A stretch of 64,000 nucleotides of DNA from assembly GCA_016801845.1 (NCBI GenBank), contig CM028927.1, forward strand, positions 3,028,001 to 3,092,000, written 5' to 3'. Of the stretch, positions 23,944 to 36,005 are shown piece after piece. Each line of letters opens with the position of its first letter. Position 1 is the first letter of the stretch. This stretch comes from Polydactylus sextarius. Lineage: Eukaryota; Chordata; Actinopteri; Polynemidae. A program made the translations under genes and the position numbers. Below the pieces are notes generated by a model. It saw nothing but the letters and a program-made list of their open reading frames with translations. It was not told where the DNA came from and searched no databases.

Positions 23944-25302
23944 TGATGAATATATGGTCAGTTTATCCAAATGTCAGGAATCGCCTGTTGGGGGTTTGAA
24001 ATTCAGCTTTTGTTTTCTCATCTGAAAATATATCAGAACTTAATGACAATAAACTGTACATCAAATGTTAGAACTAATGCTGTCATGGCTTTGAGTCTGG
24101 CTCAAGATTTCAATACAGCTATGGCACTCTGTGATGACATCATTAACATTGATCAGCTGAGACTTTCCTCACTCAGCACAATCATCTCATCCTGAGCTAT
24201 TTGTGTCCTTCAGTTAACTTTGTCCCATTAAGCTACCTGTATCCCCAGAGACAGTTGTTCTATAGGTTTTTACAGCTCTTGAAGTAAAGTGGCATTTTAT
24301 GGTCATGCCTCCCTGGAAACAGGATTACTGTACCTTCAGTAAAGCTGTTAATAAAATACCTTTTTATGGTAAAGGCTCATCTCTGGTGTAATGAAGGCAG
24401 AGGAGTTTACATGAGTCTATCTCCCGTTACAACTGACAACCTGTGTGAACAAGTTTGTGAGTTAGAGAGGACACTTTTGGCCTCACAACATTAACACAGC
24501 AGTGTAAACACTTAACGAATCCACTCCCAAGGTGCTCTCTGTGTTGGGTTTTCTCAACCTTTAGCCACAGAGTTTACTAATCTTTACACAATCAATAACA
24601 GTTCCTTCCTGACTTTTTCACCTTCACATCAGAGGGCAGTTTAGAGCTCTGTCACTCTCTCTCTCTTCTTTGATGGAAATGATTAATTTCTGTTCTTTCA
24701 ATGTCAGTCCCTGCAGTCAGGGGCCTTCACCGCCTCATCTTGCTGTTGAGTATTTGCCTGGAATGACTGATTTTTTCATCCTGATATTAGAACAGGACAC
24801 ACTGTATCAGTGTGCTGCTGTTCTAGAGGGTTTTTGTGTTGCCTTTAATCCAGAGATTTTCAATACCAATCCAGTACCCACAGATATCATGGTCTTTAAC
24901 AGCTAATGTTAGTACGATAATGATTGCATCCTTTTCTGAAAGAGACTAAAATAGACTGAAATCCTGGATTCCGGTCAGTTTAGCAGCACCTCTAATCTTG
25001 GTGTTTGATTGTTTGCTTATTGTGTAAATTCTGCAAATCGTGTAATTCTGCTCACATAAATAAATGAAATACAATTCTGAAAATACCTTGATACTGCCCC
25101 TGAACTACAGGAGTACACTGAGTAGTATGACTGAGTTTGTTGTGTACACTATTTATGTAGTTTACAAGCTCCATACAAATGATTCATTCTCCAGCTGGAG
25201 TTCTCTGTCTTTCTCTAGCTGCTTTGAGACTTCTACCAAAAATCTTATGGTCATTACTGAGTGTGAGTCATTTTGCAGCAGTTCTGAATTACTGAATCTA
25301 AT

Positions 25303-25304
<2 letters not shown>
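23944..25304. other. Non-coding sequence with no recognised feature
   Basis: No gene, RNA or repeat family recognised. Short open frames only. Confidence 0.5.

Positions 25305-25396
<92 letters not shown>
25305..25396. repeat. Compound (GACA)n-(GATA)n microsatellite
   Basis: About nine GACA units (25305-25342) are followed by about thirteen GATA units (25343-25396). It explains the spurious Ser-Ile-Tyr-Leu and Cys-Leu-Ser-Val frame on the minus strand. Confidence 0.97.
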
Positions 25397-26279
25397 CTAG
25401 ATTTCCACCAGGGAAACAGTTTCATCTCAGCTGTAACGACAAGGATGTAGATAATGATGAAGGAACATGGAGGATCTAAGAAGTGGGCGGTATTTGTTTG
25501 TGTGGGTGTGTGTTTACAACACTTTGAATAAACAGATTTTACACATTTAACAGCTATAAAGCAACATTACCATTAAATAACTCATGTTTCTGTCCACCTG
25601 ATGAATGTAAGTCCAATATTCACTCTTCCTGTGTTCTTGTTTTTGGAATCCATTGACCCTTGAGGGAAATATGTGGCTCTTCAGCTGCTAAATGTTCCAT
25701 TATGTTCACCCCATAGCCTCAAACTGTGTCTGTCTGCTGTTTGTTGCTGAGAAGGTCGTGAGTTTATGGAGCTTGTTCTCTCAAAAAAAGAAAAAAAAAA
25801 ACTCCTGCTGTGGCTGAAAACAACCACATCACAAGCTGGACTCAGTGACTCAGTTAAAACAAGGTGAGGTATAAACTGAGTTTATATCTGTATTGTCACA
25901 TTTATTTCAAAATGTCATATACATTATTATTAGAAATATACCAATTATAGCCACTTTGAGGTCAGTGACAGCACATTATATTCCTCTTTGTGGGTCTGAA
26001 TTGCTCATTTACACAGGAATTAGTTGTTATGATATAAAATACATAAAAACATTATATTTAAAAACTTTTTCACGTCTCTCTCCTCTGGTTAGTTTTGCTC
26101 TGTTGCTGGAGTTAGTACCATACACAGAAAAAGATAAACAAAACTTTGCCAAACTGCTTTTCATTTGAATAATGTCATCCTACCTGCATAATTACCCACA
26201 TCACAGGTTGAGGATAATTATCTTGCAAACATGGTTCAAAACACAAATTCCTCTTGCATGTCTTTCTCTTTTGAAACTC
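25397..26279. other. Non-coding sequence with no recognised feature
   Basis: An A-rich run lies near 25785-25800. Nothing else is recognised. Confidence 0.5.
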
Positions 26280-26760
26280 ATGTCCAATAGATTTGCAAAA
26301 TCCCATCTGGGGACTTTTTGACAAACGGAGCACACAAAGAAATTACACAGACACTTTGTGACAGTGTCACCGTGGCGACACAGGGAGATTCTTCACCGTC
26401 CCCGCCGCTGTTATCAGGTTTGCCACACAAAGATAACAACAGTAAAGCTGTGGAATGGTGACAGCAGTCAGCTGCTCCCATGGTCGACGCTGGCTGCAGG
26501 ATTAGTTAATGTCATGACTAATTGGCTCTGAAATGATGCTGTTTCATGTATAGTACACACACAGATACATGTTCTTATCACACACAGGCATTTTCCCCTG
26601 CAAAGCAATTTACTCAGAGCATTGAACATGATACATATCGATGAATAATGACAGGAAGGATCCCAGCTAACAGCCACGTCAGTCATGATCTCATCTCTCT
26701 GAGGTGCTTCAGTCATTTCTTCAAATGTCATCATCAGAGCCTGAGCTGCTATAACGCTGC
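26280..26760. promoter_or_regulatory. Candidate conserved non-coding element (TALE-type palindrome, TAAT cores)
   Basis: A GC-richer part contains the palindrome GTGACAGTGTCAC (26358-26370), i.e. two facing TGACA sites of the Meis/Prep/TGIF type. It is followed by 'gattagttaatgtcatgac' and 'taattgg' (about 26500-26524), in which ATTAGT and ACTAAT are inverted around GTCATGAC. Two minus frames overlap it without recognisable domains. Regulatory role inferred. Confidence 0.35.
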
Positions 26761-27301
26761 AAGGCTTCCTTCAATTTGCCTTTAAAAATACATTCAAAGC
26801 TGCATGTGAACGAGCGACTACAGCTGCTCACTCTGTTGATAACTTCCATATAAAAATGAATTCGCTTGATTTGCCTCATTGCACACATGACATAAAGGTA
26901 GTTTAATTTGTCAGTTCAAGGGTGAGAATTAACTAATGTTGGATTACAGGTATTTTACATCTCATCTTGGGTGCAATTTGTTTAAGAAAGCAAATGAAAA
27001 TGGTGCCACAGCCTCATCCGTTTTTTTTTTTTTTTTTCTACCAAGGATTACCAAGGAGGTGCTTTTTCAACTCAATCATACCATTTTGTGAATGTGGAAA
27101 TGAGTCACAGCTGTTTAATATTGTGTACCGAGGAAGGACAATGTCAAGGAGACACAGACACAGCTACATTTCTTATTTCACATCACCATAGGGAGGTTTG
27201 TCTTCCATTAAAGCCCACAATCAGCAAGATTAAAGAAACAAAAAGACATTAAGAAACCATGTATTTTTATTTTATTTTGTCAGATCCCTCTCATATCTCA
27301 T

Positions 27302-27302
<1 letters not shown>
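26761..27302. other. Non-coding sequence; poly-T near 27022-27038
   Basis: No gene recognised. Homopolymer T run and otherwise unique sequence. Confidence 0.5.

Positions 27303-27333
<31 letters not shown>
27303..27333. repeat. (CA)n microsatellite
   Basis: About 15 CA units. Confidence 0.97.
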
Positions 27334-27334
<1 letters not shown>

Positions 27335-29149
27335 AACCTTCTTTTAGGTCTGTATGGCCAGTTAGTCATTTCAGTTGCAGCAACAGTAACATCAGCGCTA
27401 TTCTGAATCAATCAACTGGAACCTGCTGTAAATTGACCCAGACGTAGCTTGTTTGATACTTGGCACCACAATCTACAGTCAATTCCCATAGTTTTGCTGG
27501 TGTTTGTGAGATGAACCACAGCAGTGGATAAAGTTGAGGGATCATGACAGCTGTTACAGTTCAACCCACAATGGCTGTGATACTGATACCAGTTTCAAAA
27601 ATACCTAAAGTAGTGGCTCAGGTTTCAATAAGCATTCAAGTGTACAAACTAATCCAACAGCACATTATTTAAAAACTCATAAATCAAAACTTCTTTCCGA
27701 TCAAAACCCATCACATCAGTAAAGATATTTTTAATAATTATTAGATATCTAATTCTTAAGGTTCAATCACCTTCAACCAGTCTGCTATTAGATGTTAAAG
27801 AGCTAGCATGCAACCTGTAGCTTCTCACATTAATCATCATCATAGCAGCACATGTCCCAGAACAACAACTAAGGTCTAACTAATGTAGGTTGTGGACTGA
27901 CCTTTACATATATCATCTCATAAATAAATAACAACTCTTTCTTAGTGTTCAAAGTCTGATTAAAATGAACCAAACTTCATCCTGAATGATAAATTCCATT
28001 AGTTCTAGGTCAATGTATAAACAACAATAGACAACAATCAGAAGAAGGGTCAAGTGGAAAGGAGAATAAGCATTCTGAGTGTTGGGCACAAATATTCATG
28101 CGATCAAATGATGTCAGAGCTTGTAATATATACTGTACCTTTAAAAACAAATTAAGTGGTATTGAATCTGTACATGGTATTGACTGATACACAGGTTTGG
28201 GTATTGGATAGATAGAAAAAATGGTGTTAAAATGGTAAATTGCCGTGGTAAAAAAATGGTATTAAACATTGCTAGTTAGCCCTGAGGAGCTGAGGAATGT
28301 GTCTACCCTATTTCCCTATTTCATATCTTACTGCATAGCTGTTTCTACACAGTGAATGAATTGATTGATGTGTAACACCAGTGACATTCTGAAAACATAT
28401 TCATATTCAAAAACATCATCAAAAGGTTAATAATCAGGACTCGCATCCCTAATCACCTGTGTTTCCGTCCCATATTCATTTCTTCATGAGCGACTCTTCA
28501 CTTCCTCCAAATTGCTTCCTGGGAGGTGAAACTAGAGATGAAACAAATCAAAAGTAGTTTTTAATATTTATTATTTCCCCCCTAATTTCAACCATGAGTC
28601 CTTCCTCCACCTTTGTGGAAGCAGTGAAGTGTCAATCACAATGCTGCAAAATTCACTTACATGGATATTACAAGGTTGTATGCTGAAATAAGAACTCCAC
28701 ATTGAGCTGTTAGATATGTTAAACACATACTTCTTCTCTCTCATATCAGTGGTGTGACTCCGCTGGAGGAAGCTCAGTCCAGATAGTGAGCAGGGAACAC
28801 TCTACACAACAAACATTTACTGTTTTACCACAACAGAACGTGGAATAAGTCTGCAATAGAGAGATATTGAACTATATCTCAATTTTCCATGCAAGACTGG
28901 TAATAATAATCCATGTCACTAAGCTAAGTTAGATCTTCTGTCTAAAAATAGACAAACTGTCAAGTATTCACTTTCCTTTTTCTTTGTGATTTACACACTT
29001 TGATCACCATCAGGTGTATAAATCCTTTTGAGCAGCAGGATTTCACTCCCACACATGCTGCTTGGGCGACTGACGTTACAAGAGCTGAGTTTGGGCACTG
29101 CAATCAAAAAAAGCCAAGACCCATCAAGATAAGGAGTCGATGAAAGATA
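27334..29149. other. Non-coding sequence with no recognised feature
   Basis: About 1.8 kb of AT-rich unique-looking sequence. No exon or repeat recognised. Confidence 0.5.
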
Positions 29150-29330
29150 ATATGAAACTTAAATGATCCCCGTCGGGAAATTAGGTCAGATGCCAGAACG
29201 CATTATGTAGAAATGTAAGACTGAACAGCATGAAATATGTGTATTGCAGCATAATAAAAGTATGTGAAATTATGGATCTACAGCACCAAGGCCACAAGGC
29301 CAAAATCCTGTAGAAAATATAAAGTCAATT
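29150..29330 (+). repeat. Possible dispersed repeat fragment with 'gatccccgtcgggaaatta'
   Basis: The 'tgatcccc..gggaaatt' signature followed by an A-rich, 'gactgaacagcatgaaatat'-type stretch resembles 3' parts of common teleost interspersed repeats. Family and limits uncertain. Confidence 0.4.
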
Positions 29331-29920
29331 AAATATATATTCAGAGAACTACATGTACTGATCAAATTTATGTATGTAGCTAATTGAGAAATTCACTGCT
29401 TTTGCTGAACTGTGTATTAATAGACTCTATCCTCAGCTCTAAACCTCTGAGACCTTTTATTCTGTTTGACTTTTTGACTGTCACAAGAAAAAAGATTGAT
29501 TATTGTTCCTCTTTGCTTTCAGCTGATTAATGTCAGAAAACAGTCAGACTAAAGTCAAAGAACAAACATAAAACAGCAAAAGATAACCTGTTTTTCAGCA
29601 TAAATGCATATTGTCTGCTCATACATGCAGCATGTAGGTAATGAAAAGGCCAATGAGAAGTGTCCTCTGTGGTGGGAACACAATATACAGTAGCTTATTA
29701 TGCCAAAGTTTGTTTGTTCTTGAGCTTGAGGAACTAGCTTTATGGTTTAAATTAAACGAGCTCATCTACATGTGATTTGATTTCTTCCTTGAGAATTTCA
29801 AGAATTTGTCTCTATCTTACTAAAATTCTAAAAACCCTTTTGCATGTGCCACCGAACACCACATAATGTGCCATTACAACCCTTGGTCTTCAAACAACAA
29901 AAGCATAAAAAAATCAAAAC
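29331..29920. other. Non-coding sequence with no recognised feature
   Basis: No gene or repeat recognised. Confidence 0.5.
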
Positions 29921-29948
29921 AAAAAAAAAAAAAAAAAAAAAAAAAAAA
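29921..29948. repeat. Poly-A tract (28 A)
   Basis: Homopolymer preceded by shorter A-rich runs. No retroposed copy recognised upstream. Confidence 0.95.
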
Positions 29949-29987
29949 CAAGAATTAGCACCATCTGGTTGTTCGCCTTTGTAAACC

Positions 29988-30037
29988 AGTCCTCTTCAAG
30001 GTCCTCTTCAGTCCTCTTCAATCCTTTCAAGTCATCA
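29988..30037. repeat. Short imperfect tandem repeat, 'gtcctcttcaa'
   Basis: Four imperfect units of 10-12 bp built on 'tcctcttca'. Confidence 0.75.
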
Positions 30038-30045
30038 GTTGTGTG

Positions 30046-30060
30046 TGGTCACAGTGACCT
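30046..30060. promoter_or_regulatory. IR3 nuclear-receptor palindrome core
   Basis: TGGTCACAGTGACCT has a perfect GGTCA-CAG-TGACC core, one outer base from the full hormone-response-element consensus. The same 13-bp core occurs in the repeat at 6172, so this may be a relic of that family. Function untested. Confidence 0.5.
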
Positions 30061-30108
30061 TAACCAGCAATATTGAATCAGTGAATCAACACACATAAAG
30101 GATGTGCA

Positions 30109-30128
30109 ACACACACACACACACACAC
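30109..30128. repeat. (CA)n microsatellite
   Basis: Ten AC units. Confidence 0.95.
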
Positions 30129-30232
30129 TGTGGCTACTTCTACCTAAGACACAAACAAACCTTGATAAAAATCTAGCTCAGGTGCGCACAACAAGATGAT
30201 TTTATATACAGTATTATAGAATATTGATTAAA

Positions 30233-30302
30233 CTAAATTGGACCATGGTGTGTGGAAGTTAGTAAAGGTTTACTGACTTCCACACACCATCGTCCAATTT
30301 AG
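30233..30302. repeat. Near-perfect 34-bp-arm hairpin with a 2-base loop
   Basis: Arms 30233-30266 and 30269-30302 pair along 34 positions with one mismatch (C-C at 30244/30291) and one G-T (30260/30275). The GG at 30267-30268 forms the centre. The loop is too small for a typical microRNA precursor unless the inner stem opens. No similarity to a transposon end was recognised. Confidence 0.95.
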
Positions 30303-31834
30303 ATACAAGAAAGATAAAAGAACACAAAGCATGAAGAATAAATTAAAGCAGCACAACCAAACCCAGGCTAACATGTACCTGTGGAGAGGAGCACAGAGAT
30401 ATTAGTGTGCAGACTGTAAGTACCACACACTGCCTCAGATCATTAGGATCACCCTCATCAACTACCTGCAGAGGAAAGACATAGAGGTTAGCAGGAGACT
30501 AACACTCTGAGAGGAAACCAGAGGTCATCACACCTTTCATTTGTACAAGCCAGAGTACATAATACTGTTAGCAAAGAAACAAAGCACACAGAGGTCCACC
30601 TACAGCTTGAACACAGAAATGCTTCAGAGGTCAACAAATACTTTTGCTAACTTTTAATTTGAAAGACAAACTCAAGCAACTTTACAGTTTTAAAAATGTT
30701 TTTACCAACCTGCCTGTTCTTCTTCTTTGCTTGTGGTTGAAGACTACATTAGCCACAGTTAGGAAACACCTGAATAACTTTTAAGACATCTGAGGGCAAG
30801 TGTATATTCCATCCCCACTCCCACCCCCCACTACCACCATGTTGAGTTGAACACTTTCACTGGAGTGCAATGTTAAATTGGTAAAAAAAAAAAAACTGTT
30901 TAACCTTCTTTTGGAGGTTAAACAGGAGACTTTTGAAGATGCACTGAATGTCATGCAACATCAAGTTCTGACCTTTTCATTTTCATGAGTGAATTGCCTC
31001 TCAAAACACTGTGGGACAACAGGTTAAGTGGGTCTGACCAGCAACATGAAAACAGTTGGTTAGGAGCTAACATATTTTAAAAGCTGTGTAAATGAAGCAG
31101 TTTGTCTTCAAGTCTGTGCTGATCTGCAGAAAGTGAAATAGTGCAGTGTCCAGAGGTTATCAGGTGTTAAATAATGTAGTTACTGGGAATTGTCTCAGAT
31201 TCGAGAAGCTGAAAAAGTACTTAGTACAAACACAGCTAGTTGGAGAATATTTCTTGTTGCTAACAAGCAAGTTACTTCACAATGATGAATTTGATTGTAA
31301 AGTCACATTTTAAGAAGCAGCTTGTTTTATTTTAGGTGAATGCAAGTGCAAGAACTACTGTTCCCTGTAATGTTTAAAAGCCAATCAGATTTAAAAGAAA
31401 AGTATTTTCTTTGATTCTCTTTTAAAGAAAGAATGATAAATTAGCAGATTTGGGGCGTGAAGGTGGAGTGGTTCTAATGCTTTTACATCTTTTAAGCAAC
31501 TTAGAGTAACTCAAAGGGAAATCTACACTCTTGAATTAGTAACTATCTATACATTGACTCTATTACATTATCTGTTAATACTGATCTCACCCTGTTGTGT
31601 TCTTTTTATTAATCCACAGAATATGTACATCCCTCTTTTACAAAGGAAATCCTCAGAGTCTGCATGATATTTGATCATTTCTGAGTAAACTTGGTAAAGT
31701 TGATCCTCCACATCAACCCAGTCCCTAAAGTATAAAATATGCCAATCATTTTACAAAGAAACATGGAAAGAATGGGTGCATGCAGTAAAGAGTAATAATA
31801 CTATATCTATTAGTATTAAACATTTATATTAAAT
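30303..31834. other. Non-coding sequence; hairpin at 30896-30925
   Basis: No gene recognised. A poly-A run just upstream leads into an 11-bp perfect hairpin (ctgtttaacct/aggttaaacag, 8-base loop) at 30896-30925. The remainder is AT-rich and unremarkable. Confidence 0.55.
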
Positions 31835-32020
31835 CCTTTGACAGGTGCTTTTATCCAAAGTGACTCACAAGTGTAACTCTAATGGAACAACCATCAGGGG
31901 AACTGAGATTCAGTATCTTGCCCAAGGACACTTCAATGTGGACTGGAGGAGTGAGGAATGAAACCACCAACCTTCCAATTAGTGAGTGACCCTGCTCTAC
32001 TTCTAGAGCTACAGCCTCCC
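31835..32020 (-). repeat. tRNA-derived SINE, nearly full length
   Basis: Read on the minus strand it starts 'gggaggctgtagctctagaa', an A-box-like stretch after 'ggctgt'. A degenerate B box 'ggtttcattcc' follows about 45 bp later, then 'cttgggcaagatactga', and it ends 'ctttggataaaagcacctgt', the typical 3' end of a teleost tRNA-headed SINE family. The decayed B box and missing tRNA folding rule out a tRNA gene. A short minus frame (31851-32072) runs through it by chance. Confidence 0.8.
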
Positions 32021-32620
32021 ATAAGCAAGCCTGTGTTTGAGGCTGATTTATATCCCATCTCTCCTCACTCATTCACATTCCTTTTCATCACTGTCTCTGC
32101 TACATCTGCTGAAGCCTTGCTAAACTAACATTAAGCTGGAAGCTTAAATTGCTCCAAACATTCACTGGACCATCATTTCAAATGGAGAGCACTAGCTAAA
32201 AAGCAATTCAGGTTGTGATTAAATTTGTAGAGAGTGTTAGTCTGAGAAAGAATGCACATTTAAAATATATATGATTGCTGGATCTAGGCTTGATTCAGTC
32301 TATAGTTATCAGTAGAAAAACAAAGTATACAAAGGTTTCGGTTGTGACAAGAAATCATATTCAACAACATGAGCCCTGCAGTGCCAAAAAAGTTCTGACT
32401 AATTACAGCCTAAACCTGGCAAGCCAGTTCACCAGACTACTGCCAGCATCCTGATGAACAACCTGCCAGAATTGTGAACCCACCTACCCTCTGGTACTGC
32501 CAGGGCTTACACAGGTTGCCTGGGATGTTATTTGACATGTGACATGAATATAGCAGTTAGAAGTTTGCTCAGCTTTATCGTCTTGTCACGTCTGACACTG
32601 TGGTGCTCAGTCATCTTTCT
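32021..32620. other. Non-coding sequence with no recognised feature
   Basis: No gene or repeat recognised. Confidence 0.5.
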
Positions 32621-32641
32621 AATTAATTCCCGCAATTAATT
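32621..32641. promoter_or_regulatory. Paired homeodomain-type palindrome AATTAATT-CCCGC-AATTAATT
   Basis: Two identical self-palindromic 8-mers (32621-32628 and 32634-32641) are separated by CCCGC. Each contains overlapping TAATT/AATTA cores. It could be a dimeric homeodomain site in a candidate regulatory stretch of about 32600-32900. Function is inference. Confidence 0.4.
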
Positions 32642-35600
32642 GATACAACTACTTTTCTTTCAGGGACCATATGAGATACCCTGTATGTTTCCTTGGATAG
32701 AAAAAGACATAAAAGCAGCTTCTCATCCTTTTTGTTGTCGTCAAGGTTGTTCTCCTCATTCATCATGATCAGATGTCTTTCCATATTGACCGTGTCAGTC
32801 ACAACATGGAAATCAGATGAGAGTGACTCAAACTTCAGAGCGAGACTGCAGTTATGAATTGAGGACAGCGTCAGATACTCACACTTCCCTCCATCTCCTT
32901 GGCGACTTTTGACAGTAATTTAGTAAGGAAATTGTTTTGTGTTTGTTTACTAAGCATGCAGTCCCATGTGAGATCAATCCAAAAGGAGACATAACACAAA
33001 AGAAGGTCGTTTTCCTGCAGTGATGTTGATGGTACAGTGTTGCAGCTGATCTACAGGGTCATCTCTCACCATTCCCATTTCAGAAAACTCTGGCAAAGCA
33101 TACTAATCAATGTGTACAGCACAGGAGGGGTGACCGGCTCAGGATAACACAGAAATTACTCTTCACCTTTTAAGAACATTGAATGTTCAAGGTCTCTCAG
33201 ACCACCATGGCCTCTTTATTATAGAGATGTAAATCCCTCATCTGCTCGTGGATCTACGGAGTGGTTTATTTTCCTGTAATGCAGGCAAATGAAAAGGTGA
33301 TCACAGCACTTAATCTTGCAGAGGATTTCCTCTTTCTCACCATGTCTGTCAGTTATGTTGTGAATCATCAGGTTGACCTTTCATTTTTCAGTCTTGAGTG
33401 GTTATGGGAGGATTCATCTCTGACTCTTACAGCCACCATTTTAATATCTTCTTTCTCACCAAGCTCCTGCTGTTAGTTGGAGCAAAATATGCACTTTGCT
33501 GCAATTGTTCAATTGCAGTTTTTATATCAACTCTTTTGGTGTAAAATATTATAGTGAAGAAACCTTTAATGCAAATTTTAGCTTTTGTGTGTATATTTGT
33601 ATGACAATGTGTGGACAGACCATGAGACTGAGATGAGTCATTTAAACATAGAAATCAAACTGATTTCAATTGCTTACTAACTTGCTAGGTGACAGCCTCT
33701 TTGGACTGGTTGGGGCAGTGGTTCGTACCAGAATTTGTTTGAATTTGTACACATTGTATACAGAAAGAATACATATCAGTGTCAGGAAACCAATCAACAG
33801 CAGCATGTCTGATTTGCTTTGAAATATTAATCAGGCACAGTGGTGACAGACTCTGGGTTCAAACTATGATGTTGGAAACAAGGTCACGAGCTTCTGATGA
33901 TGATAAAAATCAAGAAACTCATAAAAGATAAGGCATGGGAGATTAACTACTCAGCAGTTGAAGTGGACATTGGATTTGGAATGTAATCTATATTTGAAAT
34001 GACTTGGGTCACATCATTAAAAGGTGCTATACTTAGACATTTCATTTTACAATTTCAGCTAGCACATTCGTTAGCTTTTGTACAGCTAGCCTTCTAGCTC
34101 TGGGTGGGGTCCAACAGTCCCAGCACTCTGTCTTCATCTTGTTGTTTTAGGTCGCTTATCCCTGTTGTTGTCCATGGCACTTCAATGTAGGGACATCTAT
34201 AAAAATCATTGCTAACATCACTTATCCAAGTGCACACAGTATAAAATGATTTATTTATTTTTGTAAAAACAAACAAACAAACAAAAAACAGAAATATCAT
34301 TAATTTTCTCAAAAGTTTTGTCTTACATTGACACCAGGGATGTGATTTGAATAACAGGTCACAATCACATAATCATAATCAAATAAAATCAAGCAAAGAA
34401 CTTATACATATGCATACATATTGCATATGGCTGAATATTGATGAATATTTGGACAAAGTCCAAATGTCCCACAATTAATTGAACCAAGTAATATATCTGA
34501 TTGGTCGATAAGAAGATAGAGAATATTAAAGAATCTTTTTGTTATTGATCAGGAGCAAAAATAAGTGTAAATCCACTGTTTTATGCTTTTTACATAAACT
34601 TTTCTAACATCTTATTCAATCAACGAAAGCTTCATTTAGATGGGGACCAGTGTGAGGTCAATAAATACATTGATATTTAATGTACAGGTGTCAACTACAA
34701 CAGAATGTTCAGACATACCACAGGAAGACACTATGGCAAACTCAGCAAAAACTGAGCAAAAACCATGGACAGTGATGCAGTTCCTCTGTTAACATTAATG
34801 TATTCTGTTACCTTGAGCTCTGTCTACCTTTTCTCTTTGTGTCTTTGTGCTGCTACCGGCCATGGTCACATCTCTTTTTTAAAGGAGGTGATGAGTTTCA
34901 ACAGGAGCTATTTTACCACCTCAACATTTTTACTATTCTGTCATGTTGAAAAATGCATGTTTTGTAATGATGAATGGGGTTGAGGGAGGTCATTCAAAAA
35001 GCGTCTGATCCTTTTATTAATGTAACCTTGAATGTACACCTGTCTGCTCCATGTCAAGTCACTACCAAAAAACATACTGCTTTCCAGGAATTAAGAGAAA
35101 CATTTTTCAAAAGATGACGTAGACAATAGAAAGAAACAAATTCTGAATGTCTTTTCTGTGTTTGAGCAGTGAAAGTGTAAAGAGATACTAAAAGATATCA
35201 TGATCTCCTTCAACATTTCTTATTGCTCAGAGTCAGGGATACATTTTTAGCACTGCTAATAGTGGAGATAATTTGATTTCTGCCATTTTGAGGCACTTGA
35301 AAAACACAGCATTGGTATTTCTACCTTATCAAGTAGTTCTACTATTTGTTTTTGGCAAATGGTTGTTTACTTATCTATCCAACAGAGAGTAAGGGATGTT
35401 CCATTTTGGGAACCTGACAAATTTAAGCTCAATATTCTTTCTCCTATTTGTCTCTGCTATGTTAACAACCTACTAACTAATGCTATCTGTTTTCCTGTTT
35501 AGTGCTTGGAAGGTATCTTTGGTAAAGTGATTGTTGAGTTTCATAGGAGAAACTGTCCTCATCATTTATTGGTCATTTATTGGTTGTAACAATTAGAACA

Positions 35601-35794
35601 GAAGTGAAGGACAAAGTCAACATTGGGATGAGGGTTGGGGTTGATGGGTCTTGGTGAGTTGGGACTTTCTCAAAGGAGACAACAGTTTGATTCTCTTGGG
35701 AAACCAATGCTTTATATTTGTTTATTCCAGTAACTATATAAAGATGGATGAATGATGATTTTTCCAACTACACCAAAATGAGCCAAAATACATC
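32642..35794. other. Non-coding sequence; hairpin at 33499-33518 and (AAAC)n at 34266-34289
   Basis: No gene recognised in 3.1 kb. A perfect 9-bp-arm hairpin (ctgcaattg/caattgcag, 2-base loop) lies at 33499-33518. A short (AAAC)n run lies at 34266-34289. A 22-bp 'catttattggt' direct pair lies near 35563. Confidence 0.55.
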
Positions 35795-36005
35795 AGATAT
35801 GAAGGTTCTGTATTCAATTCCCAGGTCGCACGCAGGGTCTTTCAGTGTGGAGTTTGCATGTTCTCCTCGTGTCTGTGTGGGTTTCCTCTGGGAGCTCCGG
35901 TTCCTCCAGCTGCCAAAAACATGTAACATTGGAGATAGTTAAACTGAGCATGCTAAATTGGCCGTAGGTGTGCATGTGAGTGCGAAAGATTGTTTGTCTC
36001 TATAT
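35795..36005 (+). repeat. tRNA-headed SINE-like fish repeat (head to mid-body)
   Basis: The order is a B-box-like 'attcaattccc', 'tctttcagtgtggagtttgc', 'atgttctcctcgtgtctgtg', 'tgggtttcctctggga', 'ctccggttcctcc', 'taaattggccgtagg' and 'gtgagtgcgaaagattg'. This is the same family as 1685-1890, which carries the 3' half. The A-box end is eroded and the copy stops before the GGAT tail. A GATTA-rich stretch (about 36007-36035) follows. Confidence 0.8.

Noticed and set aside
30233..30302. microRNA precursor
   Set aside because: The arms meet with a 2-base loop and near-perfect pairing, unlike typical vertebrate precursors; no known mature sequence recognised.
31835..32020. tRNA gene on the minus strand
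   Set aside because: The A- and B-box-like blocks belong to a SINE head; the cloverleaf arms do not form and the B box is degenerate.
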